A stretch of 10,649 nt of DNA from Verrucomicrobiaceae bacterium (GTDB lineage: Bacteria > Verrucomicrobiota > Verrucomicrobiia > Verrucomicrobiales > Verrucomicrobiaceae): assembly GCA_947463285.1 (NCBI GenBank), contig CANHTV010000089.1:1-10649 (forward strand), written 5' to 3'. Shown here one piece after another: positions 1-7,733 of the stretch; position 1 is the stretch's first letter; each line of letters begins with the position of its first letter. A program made the translations under genes and the position numbers. The notes under the pieces are model-generated. The model did not search any database, was not told the origin of the DNA, and saw nothing but the letters and a program-made list of their open reading frames with translations.

Positions 1-1724
1 CCCTGGGTGCGGAGGAAAGGAGAAAGGATGTTTTTCCAAGATCGATCATCACCAGTATCCAGCAGCCAGTGCTGATTACCGACTCGCAGATGATGCGCTG
101 AACCTCCTGAGGGCAGATGAAAAACCTGCATTTCCACTGCTGGTGGATTTTTTTCAAAACGCAGATCGAGCGTGACATTGGCCATTGGCCAGGAAGCAAA
201 CCATGAAGTCAGAACAATCATTGCTTGAGCGACGAGAGTGTTGAGGAAATTCGTCAGCCTTTGGGCTGAAGTGAAACCCAGCAGAGTCAAGACAAGGCTC
301 GCACAAGAGAGCGTCATGCTCAGGCCGGAGGCTGGCACGAGGATCAAATTGGCGATGAGTCCGACGGGGGTCAGGGTTTGAAAATGACCCAGCATCAAAG
401 GCAGGCTGCCGATCCAAGCGGCCAGTGAGACACTGACGAGTCCGGCAAAGTTTTGGCGCAGGAGGGACAAGCCTCGCGCCCATGGCGAAGCAAGCTGTGG
501 AGGCAGAAAAGGATCAAGCTCTGTCCAGGGCTTCAGCATCTTCAGCAAAGGCGAGGCAAAAAGTGAGATGGCCCACAGCACTGCAAAGGAGAGTTGAAAA
601 CCCGGGCCAAAAAGCTGCTGGGTATCCATGGCCAGCAGGATCAACAAAGCTGCGCCGAGACTGTTTTGAATCATCGGTTTCCGATCCCACCAAGGCGCAG
701 CCAAAAGAATGCTGATCATCAGCGCCGCGCGTGCTGCCGAGGGCCGCCAGCCCGTGATGTAGGCATAACAAAAAACAAGACCAATGAGCCATATCACTGA
801 GCGGGCCGTACCGATGCCAGACCATCGCAGCATAAAGCCCATCACACCTGCCAGCATCACGACGTGAAGACCGCTGATGGCAAAAATATGCAGGGTGCCG
901 CTGCCGCGAAAGGCCTCCTCCACATCTTCACCCGCAGCATCGGAAACGCCCAAGGCCATGGCCAGAAGCACACCCAGTTCACGCTTTTGTTCTTCGATGC
1001 CCAACGACAAGGCATCCGTGATCCATTGCCGGGAAGTTTCAGCCCAGCGCAGCAGATGAAACCGTGGAGCCCATGAGTCTGCCTCGATTATCTTGACCGT
1101 GACGGCTTTGAGGTCAGCGATCCAACCCGCCCGCAGAGCATAGGTGCGCTGGTCAAACTGGCCTGGATTCATGGGCTCGGCCGGCAGGGAGAGATTACCC
1201 GCCAGCTCATAGACTCCTGCTTGAGTGATCTTAAAATTCGCTGGCAGATTCACCCGAAATTTCGTTTTCATCATCTCATGCGGCCCTTTTGGACTCCAAC
1301 TCAGCGACTGCACCTCAGCCAACGCGCGTGATTCATTCAGGCTGACGCCATCCGGCCAGGGATAAAGTCTGGCACGGAGGTAAGCAGGCTTCGAGCTGCC
1401 AGACATGGCTTGTAAATCCAAATACAGCGGATGATAAAAGGTACGCTCAATCTGATGCGCATGGAGCGCCATGAATAGGGACATCACGAGCGGTGCCCAG
1501 CTCCATCGTGTGCGAAACCAAAGCACTAGGACTAGGCTGGCAATGATGAGGCCAATCAAAAAAGCATCGACCTTCAGATGCCAGTTTTCGGCGATCAAGA
1601 TTCCGGTAATCGCCATTCCGCCAGCGACCGTCAATGGATGCAGCAAATACCAACGGATGAAATGCACGATCCAGATCTGGATCGGATGAGGCTTTAATTC
1701 TGACTCTGGAGAAGCCGTCGGCAT
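1..1724 (-). CDS. comEC: ComEC/Rec2 family DNA-uptake channel protein, 3' end cut by window edge
   Basis: Reading the minus strand from the ATG at 1724-1722 gives 574 uninterrupted codons that run off the left edge. ComEC forms the inner-membrane channel that passes single-stranded DNA into the cytoplasm during natural transformation. Residues about 30-95 hold N-terminal membrane helices. Residues about 110-215 form a soluble, OB-fold-like (DUF4131-type) region that includes NPGQFDQRTYALRAG (186-200). The Competence domain follows with its hallmark GSGTLHIFAISGLHV (274-288), then RPSAARAALM (327-336) and GFQLSF (375-380), and many membrane helices to about 510. From about 532 a metallo-beta-lactamase-like domain begins (LLDTG, 554-558), and most of it, including any metal-binding histidines, lies outside the window. 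The usual DVGQGDA at its start is replaced by LPSGGSA (537-543). The gene follows a small membrane-protein gene after 18 bases, so the two are probably co-transcribed. Family assignment is firm; activity in transformation is inferred. Confidence 0.93.
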   Translation of the reverse strand, partial: MPTASPESELKPHPIQIWIVHFIRWYLLHPLTVAGGMAITGILIAENWHLKVDAFLIGLIIASLVLVLWFRTRWSWAPLVMSLFMALHAHQIERTFYHPLYLDLQAMSGSSKPAYLRARLYPWPDGVSLNESRALAEVQSLSWSPKGPHEMMKTKFRVNLPANFKITQAGVYELAGNLSLPAEPMNPGQFDQRTYALRAGWIADLKAVTVKIIEADSWAPRFHLLRWAETSRQWITDALSLGIEEQKRELGVLLAMALGVSDAAGEDVEEAFRGSGTLHIFAISGLHVVMLAGVMGFMLRWSGIGTARSVIWLIGLVFCYAYITGWRPSAARAALMISILLAAPWWDRKPMIQNSLGAALLILLAMDTQQLFGPGFQLSFAVLWAISLFASPLLKMLKPWTELDPFLPPQLASPWARGLSLLRQNFAGLVSVSLAAWIGSLPLMLGHFQTLTPVGLIANLILVPASGLSMTLSCASLVLTLLGFTSAQRLTNFLNTLVAQAMIVLTSWFASWPMANVTLDLRFEKNPPAVEMQVFHLPSGGSAHHLRVGNQHWLLDTGDDRSWKNILSPFLRTQ

Positions 1725-1742
1725 AACTCAGCTTTCTTCCGT

Positions 1743-2024
1743 CTAAGACGGCTTGTCTTCAGGGACCACCTCGGGATCGTCGGTGTCATCTAGGTCTTCA
1801 GGTTTGATTTTTTCACCCGAGGAAAACAACGAAGTCGTGATGGCTTCGATCATCCAAGGCAGAGCACATTTCACGAATAAAAAACCTCCCAAAGCCCCGG
1901 CGAAGACAAAGTAGAGAAACAACAAGCCTGGGTTGTTTTCAAATTTCAACCAACCTGCACGTGCGAGATAAACCAGCAGAGCAGTGAGGCAGAGTCGCAT
2001 GATCCAGCGTAACTTCATGACCAC
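1743..2024 (-). CDS. Small two-helix membrane protein of unknown function
   Basis: This is a 93-residue protein I do not recognise. It has a short basic N-terminus, two likely membrane helices (about 7-24 and 33-58) and an acidic, proline-containing tail from about residue 70 (DDTDDPEVVPEDKPS at the very end), probably in an aqueous compartment. The chosen start is a GTG at 2024-2022, which has GGGAGA 11 bases upstream. An in-frame ATG at 2018-2016 is two codons later and could be used instead, but it lies 17 bases from that site. The stop lies 18 bases before the comEC start on the same strand, so it probably heads a two-gene transcript. A role in DNA uptake is possible from position only; nothing in the sequence shows it. 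Confidence 0.7.
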   Translation of the reverse strand: MVMKLRWIMRLCLTALLVYLARAGWLKFENNPGLLFLYFVFAGALGGFLFVKCALPWMIEAITTSLFSSGEKIKPEDLDDTDDPEVVPEDKPS

Positions 2025-2125
2025 AGGCTAACATGTCTCCCGCCTACACGAGAAGCGTTTTCTTTAGTTGCCAAAAGGGAAATGCCGCTTGTTTCAGCCA
2101 TGGGTCTCCGCTCCATTAAAACAAT

Positions 2126-2776
2126 ATGATTCGATTCCGATTTCTTGATTTCCCCATCTTCATTCATTGGTTTTTCTGGGTGAACTGCGCCCTGCTTGGA
2201 GGCGCTTTGGAAGCCAACAGCCCTGCACGGATGCAGGCCTTGTTTGGCTGGCTTTTGGTGGCTGCGGTCTCGGTGCTGATTCATGAACTCGGCCATGCTT
2301 TGGTCATGAGGCACTATGGAGATCGTCAGGTGGGCATCGTGTTGTATGCGTTCGGCGGGCTCGCGCGAGGCACACGCTGGCTCTCGCGCTGGGAGGACGT
2401 GGCGGTTAGCTTCGCAGGACCAGTTTTCCAATTCGCCGCAGGTCTGGCCATGCATGTTCTTTTGAGTGTCTGGCAGCCATCCTGGCCGGTAGGGTATTAT
2501 GTGCTGCTCAGTTTTCGCGACATCAGTTTCTTCTGGGCCTTGCTGAATCTTCTCCCCATCGTTCCTCTGGATGGCGGGCACATCGTCAGCGCTCTATTTG
2601 GCCCATCCAAAAGACAAGCGGCACTCAAGCTCAGCCTCGGCTGTTCAGTGATCATGTCCCTGCTAGCCTTCCAATTTCTCGGACTGATTTCGGTGCTCTT
2701 CTTTGGTCTTTTCGCCTGGAATAACTACAAGGAGTTGCGTGGTGAATCTCAGGTGCCATGGATGGAGACCCGCTGA
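2126..2776 (+). CDS. M50 family (site-2-protease-like) zinc metallopeptidase
   Basis: This 216-residue, mostly hydrophobic protein belongs to the M50 intramembrane metalloproteases, which cut substrates within or near the membrane. The zinc-binding and catalytic motif HELGH is at residues 53-57 inside a membrane helix. The third zinc ligand is probably D149 in NLLPIVPLDGG (141-151). Both motifs are intact, so the enzyme should be active. FAGP (96-99) is also typical of the family. There is no PDZ domain of the RseP type and no CBS domain of the SpoIVFB-like type, so this is a minimal core version. It ends in a short polar tail (about 200-216). It is divergent from the comEC pair, and its stop is followed after five bases by the favoured bioA start, suggesting a shared transcript. 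The substrate cannot be told from the sequence. Confidence 0.9.
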   Translation: MIRFRFLDFPIFIHWFFWVNCALLGGALEANSPARMQALFGWLLVAAVSVLIHELGHALVMRHYGDRQVGIVLYAFGGLARGTRWLSRWEDVAVSFAGPVFQFAAGLAMHVLLSVWQPSWPVGYYVLLSFRDISFFWALLNLLPIVPLDGGHIVSALFGPSKRQAALKLSLGCSVIMSLLAFQFLGLISVLFFGLFAWNNYKELRGESQVPWMETR

Positions 2777-2781
2777 CCCTA

Positions 2782-4050
2782 ATGAGTGTGGATGAACTGC
2801 TGCAAGCCGAAAAACGGCATCTCTGGCACCCCTTCACACCGATGCAAAGCTGGTGTGATGAGGCGCATGAGCCGCTGATGCTGGTCTCCGGCAAGGGCTG
2901 CAAGCTCACGGATCAGCATGGCCGCGAATACCTGGATGGAAACAGCTCCATCTGGACCAACGTCCACGGTCACGCGCACCCCACCATTCATGCGGCCATT
3001 CGTGCTCAATTGGAGAAGGTGGCTCACACGAGCTTCTTGGGCTTCACTCATGAACCTGCGATCCGACTCGGCAAGCAGTTGGTTGACCTCATGCAGGGCA
3101 GTTCACTGACCCGTGTTTTTTACTCTGACAACGGCTCCACAGCCATTGAATCAGCCATGCGCATGGCCTTGCAGTATTGGAAACAAAATGACCAGCCGCT
3201 GAGAGATACCATCCTGGCTTTTGATCGCGCCTATCATGGCGATACCCTCGGCGCGGCCAGTGTCGGCGGCATTCCTTTGTTTAAAGGCAGTGGCAATGAG
3301 TTTGGCTATCGTGTGCTGCGCGTTTCATCCTTGGAGGCTCTGATTGCCTTACCTGCCGATGAAATCAAGCGCTTGGCAGCCGTGATCATCGAGCCCCTCA
3401 TCCAAGGTAGCGCGGGCATGAGGATCTGGCCGCAAGGCATGCTTTCTGGCCTCAGTCATTGGTGCAAAGAGCAGGATGTGTTTCTCATTTTAGATGAGGT
3501 AATGACTGGCTTTGGTCGCACCGGAACCATGTTTGCCTGTCAGCACGAAGAGGTGGTGCCGGACTTTCTCTGCCTCGCCAAAGGTCTCACTGGAGGTTAT
3601 TTGCCGATGGCGGTGACGATGACCTCTGAACGTGTCTTTGAAGGCTTTCTCGGACAAGGACGCGCCTTTTATTATGGTCACAGTTATACCGCCAATCAGC
3701 TCGGTTGTGCGGCCGCACTTGGCAGCCTGCAAGTGTTTCGTGAGGAATCGGTGATGGAGCGTCTACCTGAAAAAATTGGATTCTTAAAGACTCAGCTGGA
3801 GATCTTGAAGGCTCTGCCGCAAGTGCTGGAAGTGCGACAATGCGGATTCATCGCGGGCATCGAGATTGGACCCTATGCACAAGAAAATCTTACTGGAGTC
3901 AAAGTCTGCATGGCTGCGAGGAAGCACGGTCTGCTGACACGTCCGGTTGTCGATACGCTTGTTTTGATGCCGCCTTTATCTGCGACGCTGACCGAGATCG
4001 AAACGATGGTGGAGGCTCTGCGGCTCAGCATTCATGAAGTCTGCGACTGA
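2782..4050 (+). CDS. bioA: Adenosylmethionine-8-amino-7-oxononanoate aminotransferase (biotin synthesis)
   Basis: BioA is a cytoplasmic PLP enzyme that converts 8-amino-7-oxononanoate (KAPA) to 7,8-diaminononanoate, normally with S-adenosylmethionine as amino donor. With the start at 2782 the protein has 422 residues, normal for the family. Visible class III aminotransferase features are RHLWHPFTPM near the N-terminus, SDNGSTAIESAM (115-126) for cofactor phosphate binding, YHGDTLGAASVGG (151-163), LDEVMTGFGRTG (237-248) with D238 facing the pyridine nitrogen, and K267 in LAKGLTGGYLP as the PLP Schiff-base lysine. The RHxWHP segment separates BioA from most other class III enzymes; a lysine-using BioK-like donor choice cannot be excluded. 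I prefer ATG 2782 because homologues start about ten residues before RHxWHP and GGAGA lies upstream. ATG 2758 would add eight residues and overlap the M50 gene by 19 bases. No other bio gene is in the window. Confidence 0.93.
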   Translation: MSVDELLQAEKRHLWHPFTPMQSWCDEAHEPLMLVSGKGCKLTDQHGREYLDGNSSIWTNVHGHAHPTIHAAIRAQLEKVAHTSFLGFTHEPAIRLGKQLVDLMQGSSLTRVFYSDNGSTAIESAMRMALQYWKQNDQPLRDTILAFDRAYHGDTLGAASVGGIPLFKGSGNEFGYRVLRVSSLEALIALPADEIKRLAAVIIEPLIQGSAGMRIWPQGMLSGLSHWCKEQDVFLILDEVMTGFGRTGTMFACQHEEVVPDFLCLAKGLTGGYLPMAVTMTSERVFEGFLGQGRAFYYGHSYTANQLGCAAALGSLQVFREESVMERLPEKIGFLKTQLEILKALPQVLEVRQCGFIAGIEIGPYAQENLTGVKVCMAARKHGLLTRPVVDTLVLMPPLSATLTEIETMVEALRLSIHEVCD

Positions 4051-4053
4051 TCA
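4048..4053. other. Back-to-back stop codons forming a TGATCA palindrome
   Basis: The TGA of bioA (4048-4050) and the TGA of the opposite-strand oxidoreductase gene (4053-4051) are adjacent, with no base between them. Together they read TGATCA on both strands. There is therefore no intergenic room for a terminator, and any termination signal must lie inside one of the two coding regions. Confidence 0.95.
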
Positions 4054-5091
4054 GTGCAGGCCAGCGGCACGCATCACCGTCTCGTGGACAATGATGTCAT
4101 GAGCAGCATCCCAGGCCAGCTTCTTTTCACCACGCACCACCTTGGCCAGATCCATGAATTCACCGATGTAGCGATCCTTGGGAACATCGAGCATCAAGGT
4201 CTGCGTGCCTTTCTTGTAGCCACCCTGGGCAGTGGTGAGTGAGAGAGTGACCTTGCCAGACTCCAGCGGGATGATTTCAAAGGTGCCGCGTGTGCCGGTG
4301 ACGTTAAAACGACGGCGCGGTCCGCCAAAGGGATCGGCATGATTGCAACGGATGACCGCTGTGGCCTTGGCGTATGACAAGACAGCCATTTGGTTATCCT
4401 GAACGCCATCAGAACCGGTGGGAGTTGAAAAAGCCTGCACGGCTTGCGGTTTGCCGAGCAGAGTGATGACGGCATCTACGGTATGGCATGCGAGTTCAAA
4501 AAAACCACCACCAGGCAAGGATCCGATCTGCTCGCGTGTTTTGGCGTCAGCCAGCTTGCCCATGGCAGCGTCGATTTCCGTAATCTCACCCAGCCAGCCT
4601 TCACGCACGGCTTTGAAGAGGAGCTCAAAGGCGGGATTGTAGCGCAGCATGTAGCCCATCTGCACCGTCAGCCCGCTTTTTTCAGCTTCATGTCGCATGG
4701 TTTTAAATTCGGCGTGGTTGAGAGCACCGGGTTTATCGAGATGCACATGTTTACCAGCCTGAATGCAACGCAGCGCTGTGGCGCAGGCATCTTCGATTTT
4801 TGTCTCCACGGCGAGAGCAGAGACATCTTGGCGCTTGAGCAGGGCCGTTTCATCCAGCAGTTCGAGACCTCGGTATATACTCGACTCGCGAGTCACACCG
4901 GCTTTAGCAGCATCAGGCTCCACGATACCCACCACGTCCCAGAGATCAGAAAGCTGACGTAGCGAGGTCATCTTTCCTCCTGCGTGGGCATGAGCCGTGC
5001 CGATCTGTGCGATCTTCAAACGTGGCGGGTCTGCCAAAATTTGACGTGAAACCAAAGCGGAGGAGAGAGCTAGGAAATGACGGCGATTCAT
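4051..5091 (-). CDS. Gfo/Idh/MocA family oxidoreductase with Tat-type signal
   Basis: This 346-residue protein belongs to the NAD(P)-dependent Gfo/Idh/MocA family, which acts on sugars, inositols and related compounds. The N-terminus MNRRHFLALSSALVS carries a twin-arginine motif (RRHFL) and a short hydrophobic stretch, with likely cleavage after A20, so a folded, cofactor-loaded protein may be exported to the periplasm. The Rossmann domain follows (about 24-145): LKIAQIGTAHAHAGGK replaces the usual GxGxxG, GIVEPD (55-60) ends the second strand, and HLDKPG (117-122) stands where most members have EKP. The C-terminal substrate domain has GYMLRYNP (146-153) and CHTVD (202-206), where H203 probably matches the catalytic histidine. 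The substrate cannot be named. The gene converges on bioA with no spacing, and no carbohydrate genes flank it. ATG 5091 is chosen because it supplies the complete twin-arginine leader. Confidence 0.88.
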   Translation of the reverse strand: MNRRHFLALSSALVSRQILADPPRLKIAQIGTAHAHAGGKMTSLRQLSDLWDVVGIVEPDAAKAGVTRESSIYRGLELLDETALLKRQDVSALAVETKIEDACATALRCIQAGKHVHLDKPGALNHAEFKTMRHEAEKSGLTVQMGYMLRYNPAFELLFKAVREGWLGEITEIDAAMGKLADAKTREQIGSLPGGGFFELACHTVDAVITLLGKPQAVQAFSTPTGSDGVQDNQMAVLSYAKATAVIRCNHADPFGGPRRRFNVTGTRGTFEIIPLESGKVTLSLTTAQGGYKKGTQTLMLDVPKDRYIGEFMDLAKVVRGEKKLAWDAAHDIIVHETVMRAAGLH

Positions 5092-5205
5092 GATTGAGCA
5101 GCATCAGGTAACGTCGCTTTCTTGCAAGACTAGCGTGGTGATTGATCGTTGCCACCATGATGGCCTGGCTATCTGGATTGGCAGTTGGTGCTTTTGGGGT
5201 GAGTT

Positions 5206-5234
5206 TTGTCAGATGCTGTGACCGTCTGGAAAAT
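5206..5234 (+). promoter_or_regulatory. Candidate sigma-70-like promoter for the secreted protein-gsp operon
   Basis: In the 219-base divergent gap before the operon, TTGTCA (5206-5211, five of six matches to TTGACA) is followed after 17 bases by GAAAAT (5229-5234, four of six matches to TATAAT). It would give a leader of roughly 70 bases before the ATG at 5311. This is a match by eye only; consensus rules for this phylum are poorly known, and chance matches of this quality are common. Confidence 0.3.
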
Positions 5235-5310
5235 AAACCCTGCCGGGTGACGAAGACCTTTCAACGCGGCTCTCGACAATCCTGTCTGTCTCGGCTACAA
5301 ACCCGCCCGC

Positions 5311-6024
5311 ATGTTTTCCGCTTTTCGATTCCAGCCCCTCGTTTTGACCGCTCTCCTCTGGTGTGCGAGCCTGGGTTTAGCTCCGGCTCAGTGGCTTGTG
5401 TATGAACTGGTTTTCACGCCAGAAGCGGAGTCGGTGAATTTCAGCTGCTACAAAAGCGCCTACCTCATCGCTCCGGCCAATGGCGGGGCCTCAACACTGG
5501 TGCTGACGACGGAGGAGGGCGGTCAGGTTTATGCGGTGGCCGATGGCGGCGGTAAGTTCTTCGTCGCGGCGAATGCTGCCTCGCGAAAGGCGGTTTTTTC
5601 GGCAATCTCACTCTCGGGGAATTCGCAGTCTCTTTACACGGCCAGTGGTCATTTGAATCGCTCCCTGCTGCTGGATACGCCGGATGGGCCGCGTACCCTG
5701 CGTGTGGCGGAGGCTCTGGATGGCCGCCTGATGGCTGCCGATGATGAGTCTGACAAAGGGCCTGCCTCAGATGGGTCGATCGGGATGGTGGGCAGCGCCT
5801 ACATCACCGGGGCTCTGCGTGAGGATCTCACGGCCCATGCCACGCGCGATTTCAAGACTCTCAGTGAAGCGACGAGTTATATCGTCGAACTTCTGGAAAA
5901 ATACGGCTATGTGCCTGATGACGGCTCTGCTCCGATCGAGCCAGAGCCAGAGCCTGAGGCGTCGAGCCTGATTGACGCCAGTCTTTTCCCACCTGTTCCA
6001 TCTTCAGCCGAAGTTAAAGACTGA
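5311..6024 (+). CDS. Secreted or periplasmic protein of unknown function leading the gsp operon
   Basis: I do not recognise this 237-residue protein. Residues 1-26 form a classical Sec signal peptide: an N-terminus with one arginine, a hydrophobic core LVLTALLWCASLGL, then APA with likely cleavage before Q27. The mature part looks like a beta-rich domain (about 27-145) with alternating hydrophobic strands and Gly/Asn/Asp turns. A helical stretch follows around 183-200 (LSEATSYIVELLEKYGY). The tail is proline- and glutamate-rich (IEPEPEPE, 210-217) and probably disordered. Its stop overlaps the gspE start by one base (TGATG at 6022-6026), so the two are very likely translationally coupled. A periplasmic or outer-membrane-facing accessory role in the secretion system, or a system-specific substrate, are both possible inferences. 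The only cysteines are C18 in the leader and C46 in the mature chain; there is no lipobox. Confidence 0.8.
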   Translation: MFSAFRFQPLVLTALLWCASLGLAPAQWLVYELVFTPEAESVNFSCYKSAYLIAPANGGASTLVLTTEEGGQVYAVADGGGKFFVAANAASRKAVFSAISLSGNSQSLYTASGHLNRSLLLDTPDGPRTLRVAEALDGRLMAADDESDKGPASDGSIGMVGSAYITGALREDLTAHATRDFKTLSEATSYIVELLEKYGYVPDDGSAPIEPEPEPEASSLIDASLFPPVPSSAEVKD

Positions 6025-7733
6025 TGAAAAACATCCGCCAAGCCCTCGTGCAATGCCTGGAGGCCTCAGGCGGTTCCGGCATTCCTCTGCCTGTTTCGAC
6101 GCCCAGTTCCTCCGTGGTGAATCAACTGCTGGATCTCGGTATCCTGGATGAGGAGGCCTTTCTCTCCCAGCTAGCTACGCGCATCGGTCTCGGCTATGTG
6201 CCGACGCCTCTGCCCGACTCTGCTGATGCGCCTGAAATGAAGCGCATGTTGCCGCCGCGTGTGGCTTTGAAGCATCGGCTGCTGCCTCTGAAAATTGAGG
6301 ACTCCGAAGGGGCGGCCAAAAAGCTCATCGTCGCTAGCTTTGATCCTTTTGACCTGATCGGACGGCAGGCCGTGGCTCGTGATGTGGAGGTGCCGGTGCG
6401 CTGGCAGATCGCGCCACGCAAACGCATCCTGAATGCCATGCGCGACTTTTACGGGGTCGGTGCGGATACCTTTGAAGAGATCCTCAAAGGCCGAGATGTG
6501 GATGGCGCTGATCTTGAGCAACGGGACGAAGCCAACATCATCGACGCCGATGATGAAGAGGCCTCCGTGGTGAAGTTTGTGAACACGGTCATCCGCGAGG
6601 CGCTGGAGCAGCACGCGACGGACATCCATGTGGAGCCGATGGAGGAAAAACTGCGCATGAGATACCGCATCGACGGTCGTCTGCGTGAAGTGCCCGTGCC
6701 TGAGAACATCAAGCAGCTCCAGCAGTCAGTGATCGCGCGTTTAAAGGTCATGGCGAAGCTGGACATCGCCGAGCGCCGCCTGCCGCAGGATGGTCGAATC
6801 AATCTTCAGATCGCCGGGCAGTTCATCGACGTCCGTGTCGCCACCATTCCCTCTGTGGAAGGTGAAAGCGTCAGCCTGCGTCTTCTGGGCCAGGAGAAGT
6901 TTAATCTCGACAAGCTGCGCATCGAAGCAGACCTGAGAAGCGAGGTGGAAGCCCTGCTGAAGAAGCCCAACGGCATCATTCTCGTCACCGGGCCGACGGG
7001 TTCCGGTAAATCGACGACGCTCTACACCTTCCTTAGCCAGCTCAATACCGAGCATCGACGCATCGTCACCATCGAAGATCCTGTGGAAAACAAGTTGCCG
7101 GGGGTGGTGCAGATTGCCGTCCGGCCAGAGATCAACCTCAGCTTTGCCACTGGACTGCGCTCGATTTTACGCGGTGACCCGAACGTCGTGATGATCGGTG
7201 AAATGCGCGACCTTGAAACGGCAGAAATCGCCATTCGTGCCGCTCTGACAGGGCACTTGGTCTTCAGCACCCTGCATACCAATGACGCGCTGGGTGGCAT
7301 CATGCGACTCATCGACATGGGCGTGGAGCCATTCCTGGTCTCCAGCTCCGTGCGTGCCTTCATCGCCCAGCGTCTCGTCCGCGTGCTCTGTCAAGAGTGC
7401 CGTCAGGTCGATCCCGATGCACAGAGCCGCTTGAAGGAGCAGTTGCAATACAGCGGGCCGATCAACAACCCGGTTTACCGAGCCAAAGAAGGCGGCTGTG
7501 AAGCCTGCCGCGCCACGGGTTACAAAGGCCGAATGTCCATCTATGAACTCGTGCGCCTCACCCCGGCCATGGGTGAGCTGGTGACTCACCGCGCCAGCAA
7601 CCAGCAACTTTACCAGCAGGCCTATAAAGACGGTTATCGCCCCATGCGTGAGTATGGCGTGCGCAAGATTCTCGCCGGACTCACCTCGATTGATGAAGTC
7701 ATCAGCGTCACGGTGGCGGAGTCTGAGCAGTAA
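6024..7733 (+). CDS. gspE: Type II secretion system ATPase GspE
   Basis: GspE is the cytoplasmic hexameric ATPase that powers pseudopilus assembly. In this 569-residue protein, residues about 1-150 form the N-terminal (MshEN/T2SSE_N-like) regulatory domain. Residues about 180-300 form the N2 domain with ATDIHVEP (198-205), RYRIDGRL (213-220) and RRLPQDGRI (251-259). The ATPase core follows: Walker A GPTGSGKST (323-331, K329), Asp box EDPVE (351-355), Walker B region MIGEMRD (390-396, E393) and His box STLHTN (415-420). A tetracysteine zinc motif is complete: C456/C459 and C492/C495. All key catalytic residues are intact; LRGDPN (382-387) stands where LRQDPD is common. The zinc motif is shared by GspE and PilB, but the GspF and pseudopilin genes directly downstream favour GspE. 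The start ATG at 6024 overlaps the upstream stop by one base; no strong ribosome binding site is seen. Confidence 0.95.
   Translation: MKNIRQALVQCLEASGGSGIPLPVSTPSSSVVNQLLDLGILDEEAFLSQLATRIGLGYVPTPLPDSADAPEMKRMLPPRVALKHRLLPLKIEDSEGAAKKLIVASFDPFDLIGRQAVARDVEVPVRWQIAPRKRILNAMRDFYGVGADTFEEILKGRDVDGADLEQRDEANIIDADDEEASVVKFVNTVIREALEQHATDIHVEPMEEKLRMRYRIDGRLREVPVPENIKQLQQSVIARLKVMAKLDIAERRLPQDGRINLQIAGQFIDVRVATIPSVEGESVSLRLLGQEKFNLDKLRIEADLRSEVEALLKKPNGIILVTGPTGSGKSTTLYTFLSQLNTEHRRIVTIEDPVENKLPGVVQIAVRPEINLSFATGLRSILRGDPNVVMIGEMRDLETAEIAIRAALTGHLVFSTLHTNDALGGIMRLIDMGVEPFLVSSSVRAFIAQRLVRVLCQECRQVDPDAQSRLKEQLQYSGPINNPVYRAKEGGCEACRATGYKGRMSIYELVRLTPAMGELVTHRASNQQLYQQAYKDGYRPMREYGVRKILAGLTSIDEVISVTVAESEQ

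Noticed and set aside
154..825. Several open frames of 70-110 codons on both strands
   Set aside because: They are out-of-frame shadows of the long comEC reading frame, which runs unbroken from 1724 to the left edge.
2025..2125. Promoters in the 101-base divergent gap between the comEC pair and the M50 gene
   Set aside because: Promoters for both directions are expected, but I could find no -35/-10 pair with good match and spacing on either strand.
2015..2581. Open frame of 188 codons on the minus strand opposite the M50 gene
   Set aside because: The plus strand encodes a protein with intact HELGH and PLDGG motifs; the antisense product has no recognisable domain and scattered composition.
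4444..4962. Open frame of 172 codons on the plus strand opposite the oxidoreductase
   Set aside because: The minus-strand product has a full Tat leader, Rossmann fold and family motifs; the plus-strand frame has none.
5142..5405. Plus-strand open frame of 87 codons starting in the divergent gap
   Set aside because: It overlaps the signal-peptide start of the secreted protein in another frame, is rich in Arg/Ser/Cys and shows no domain.
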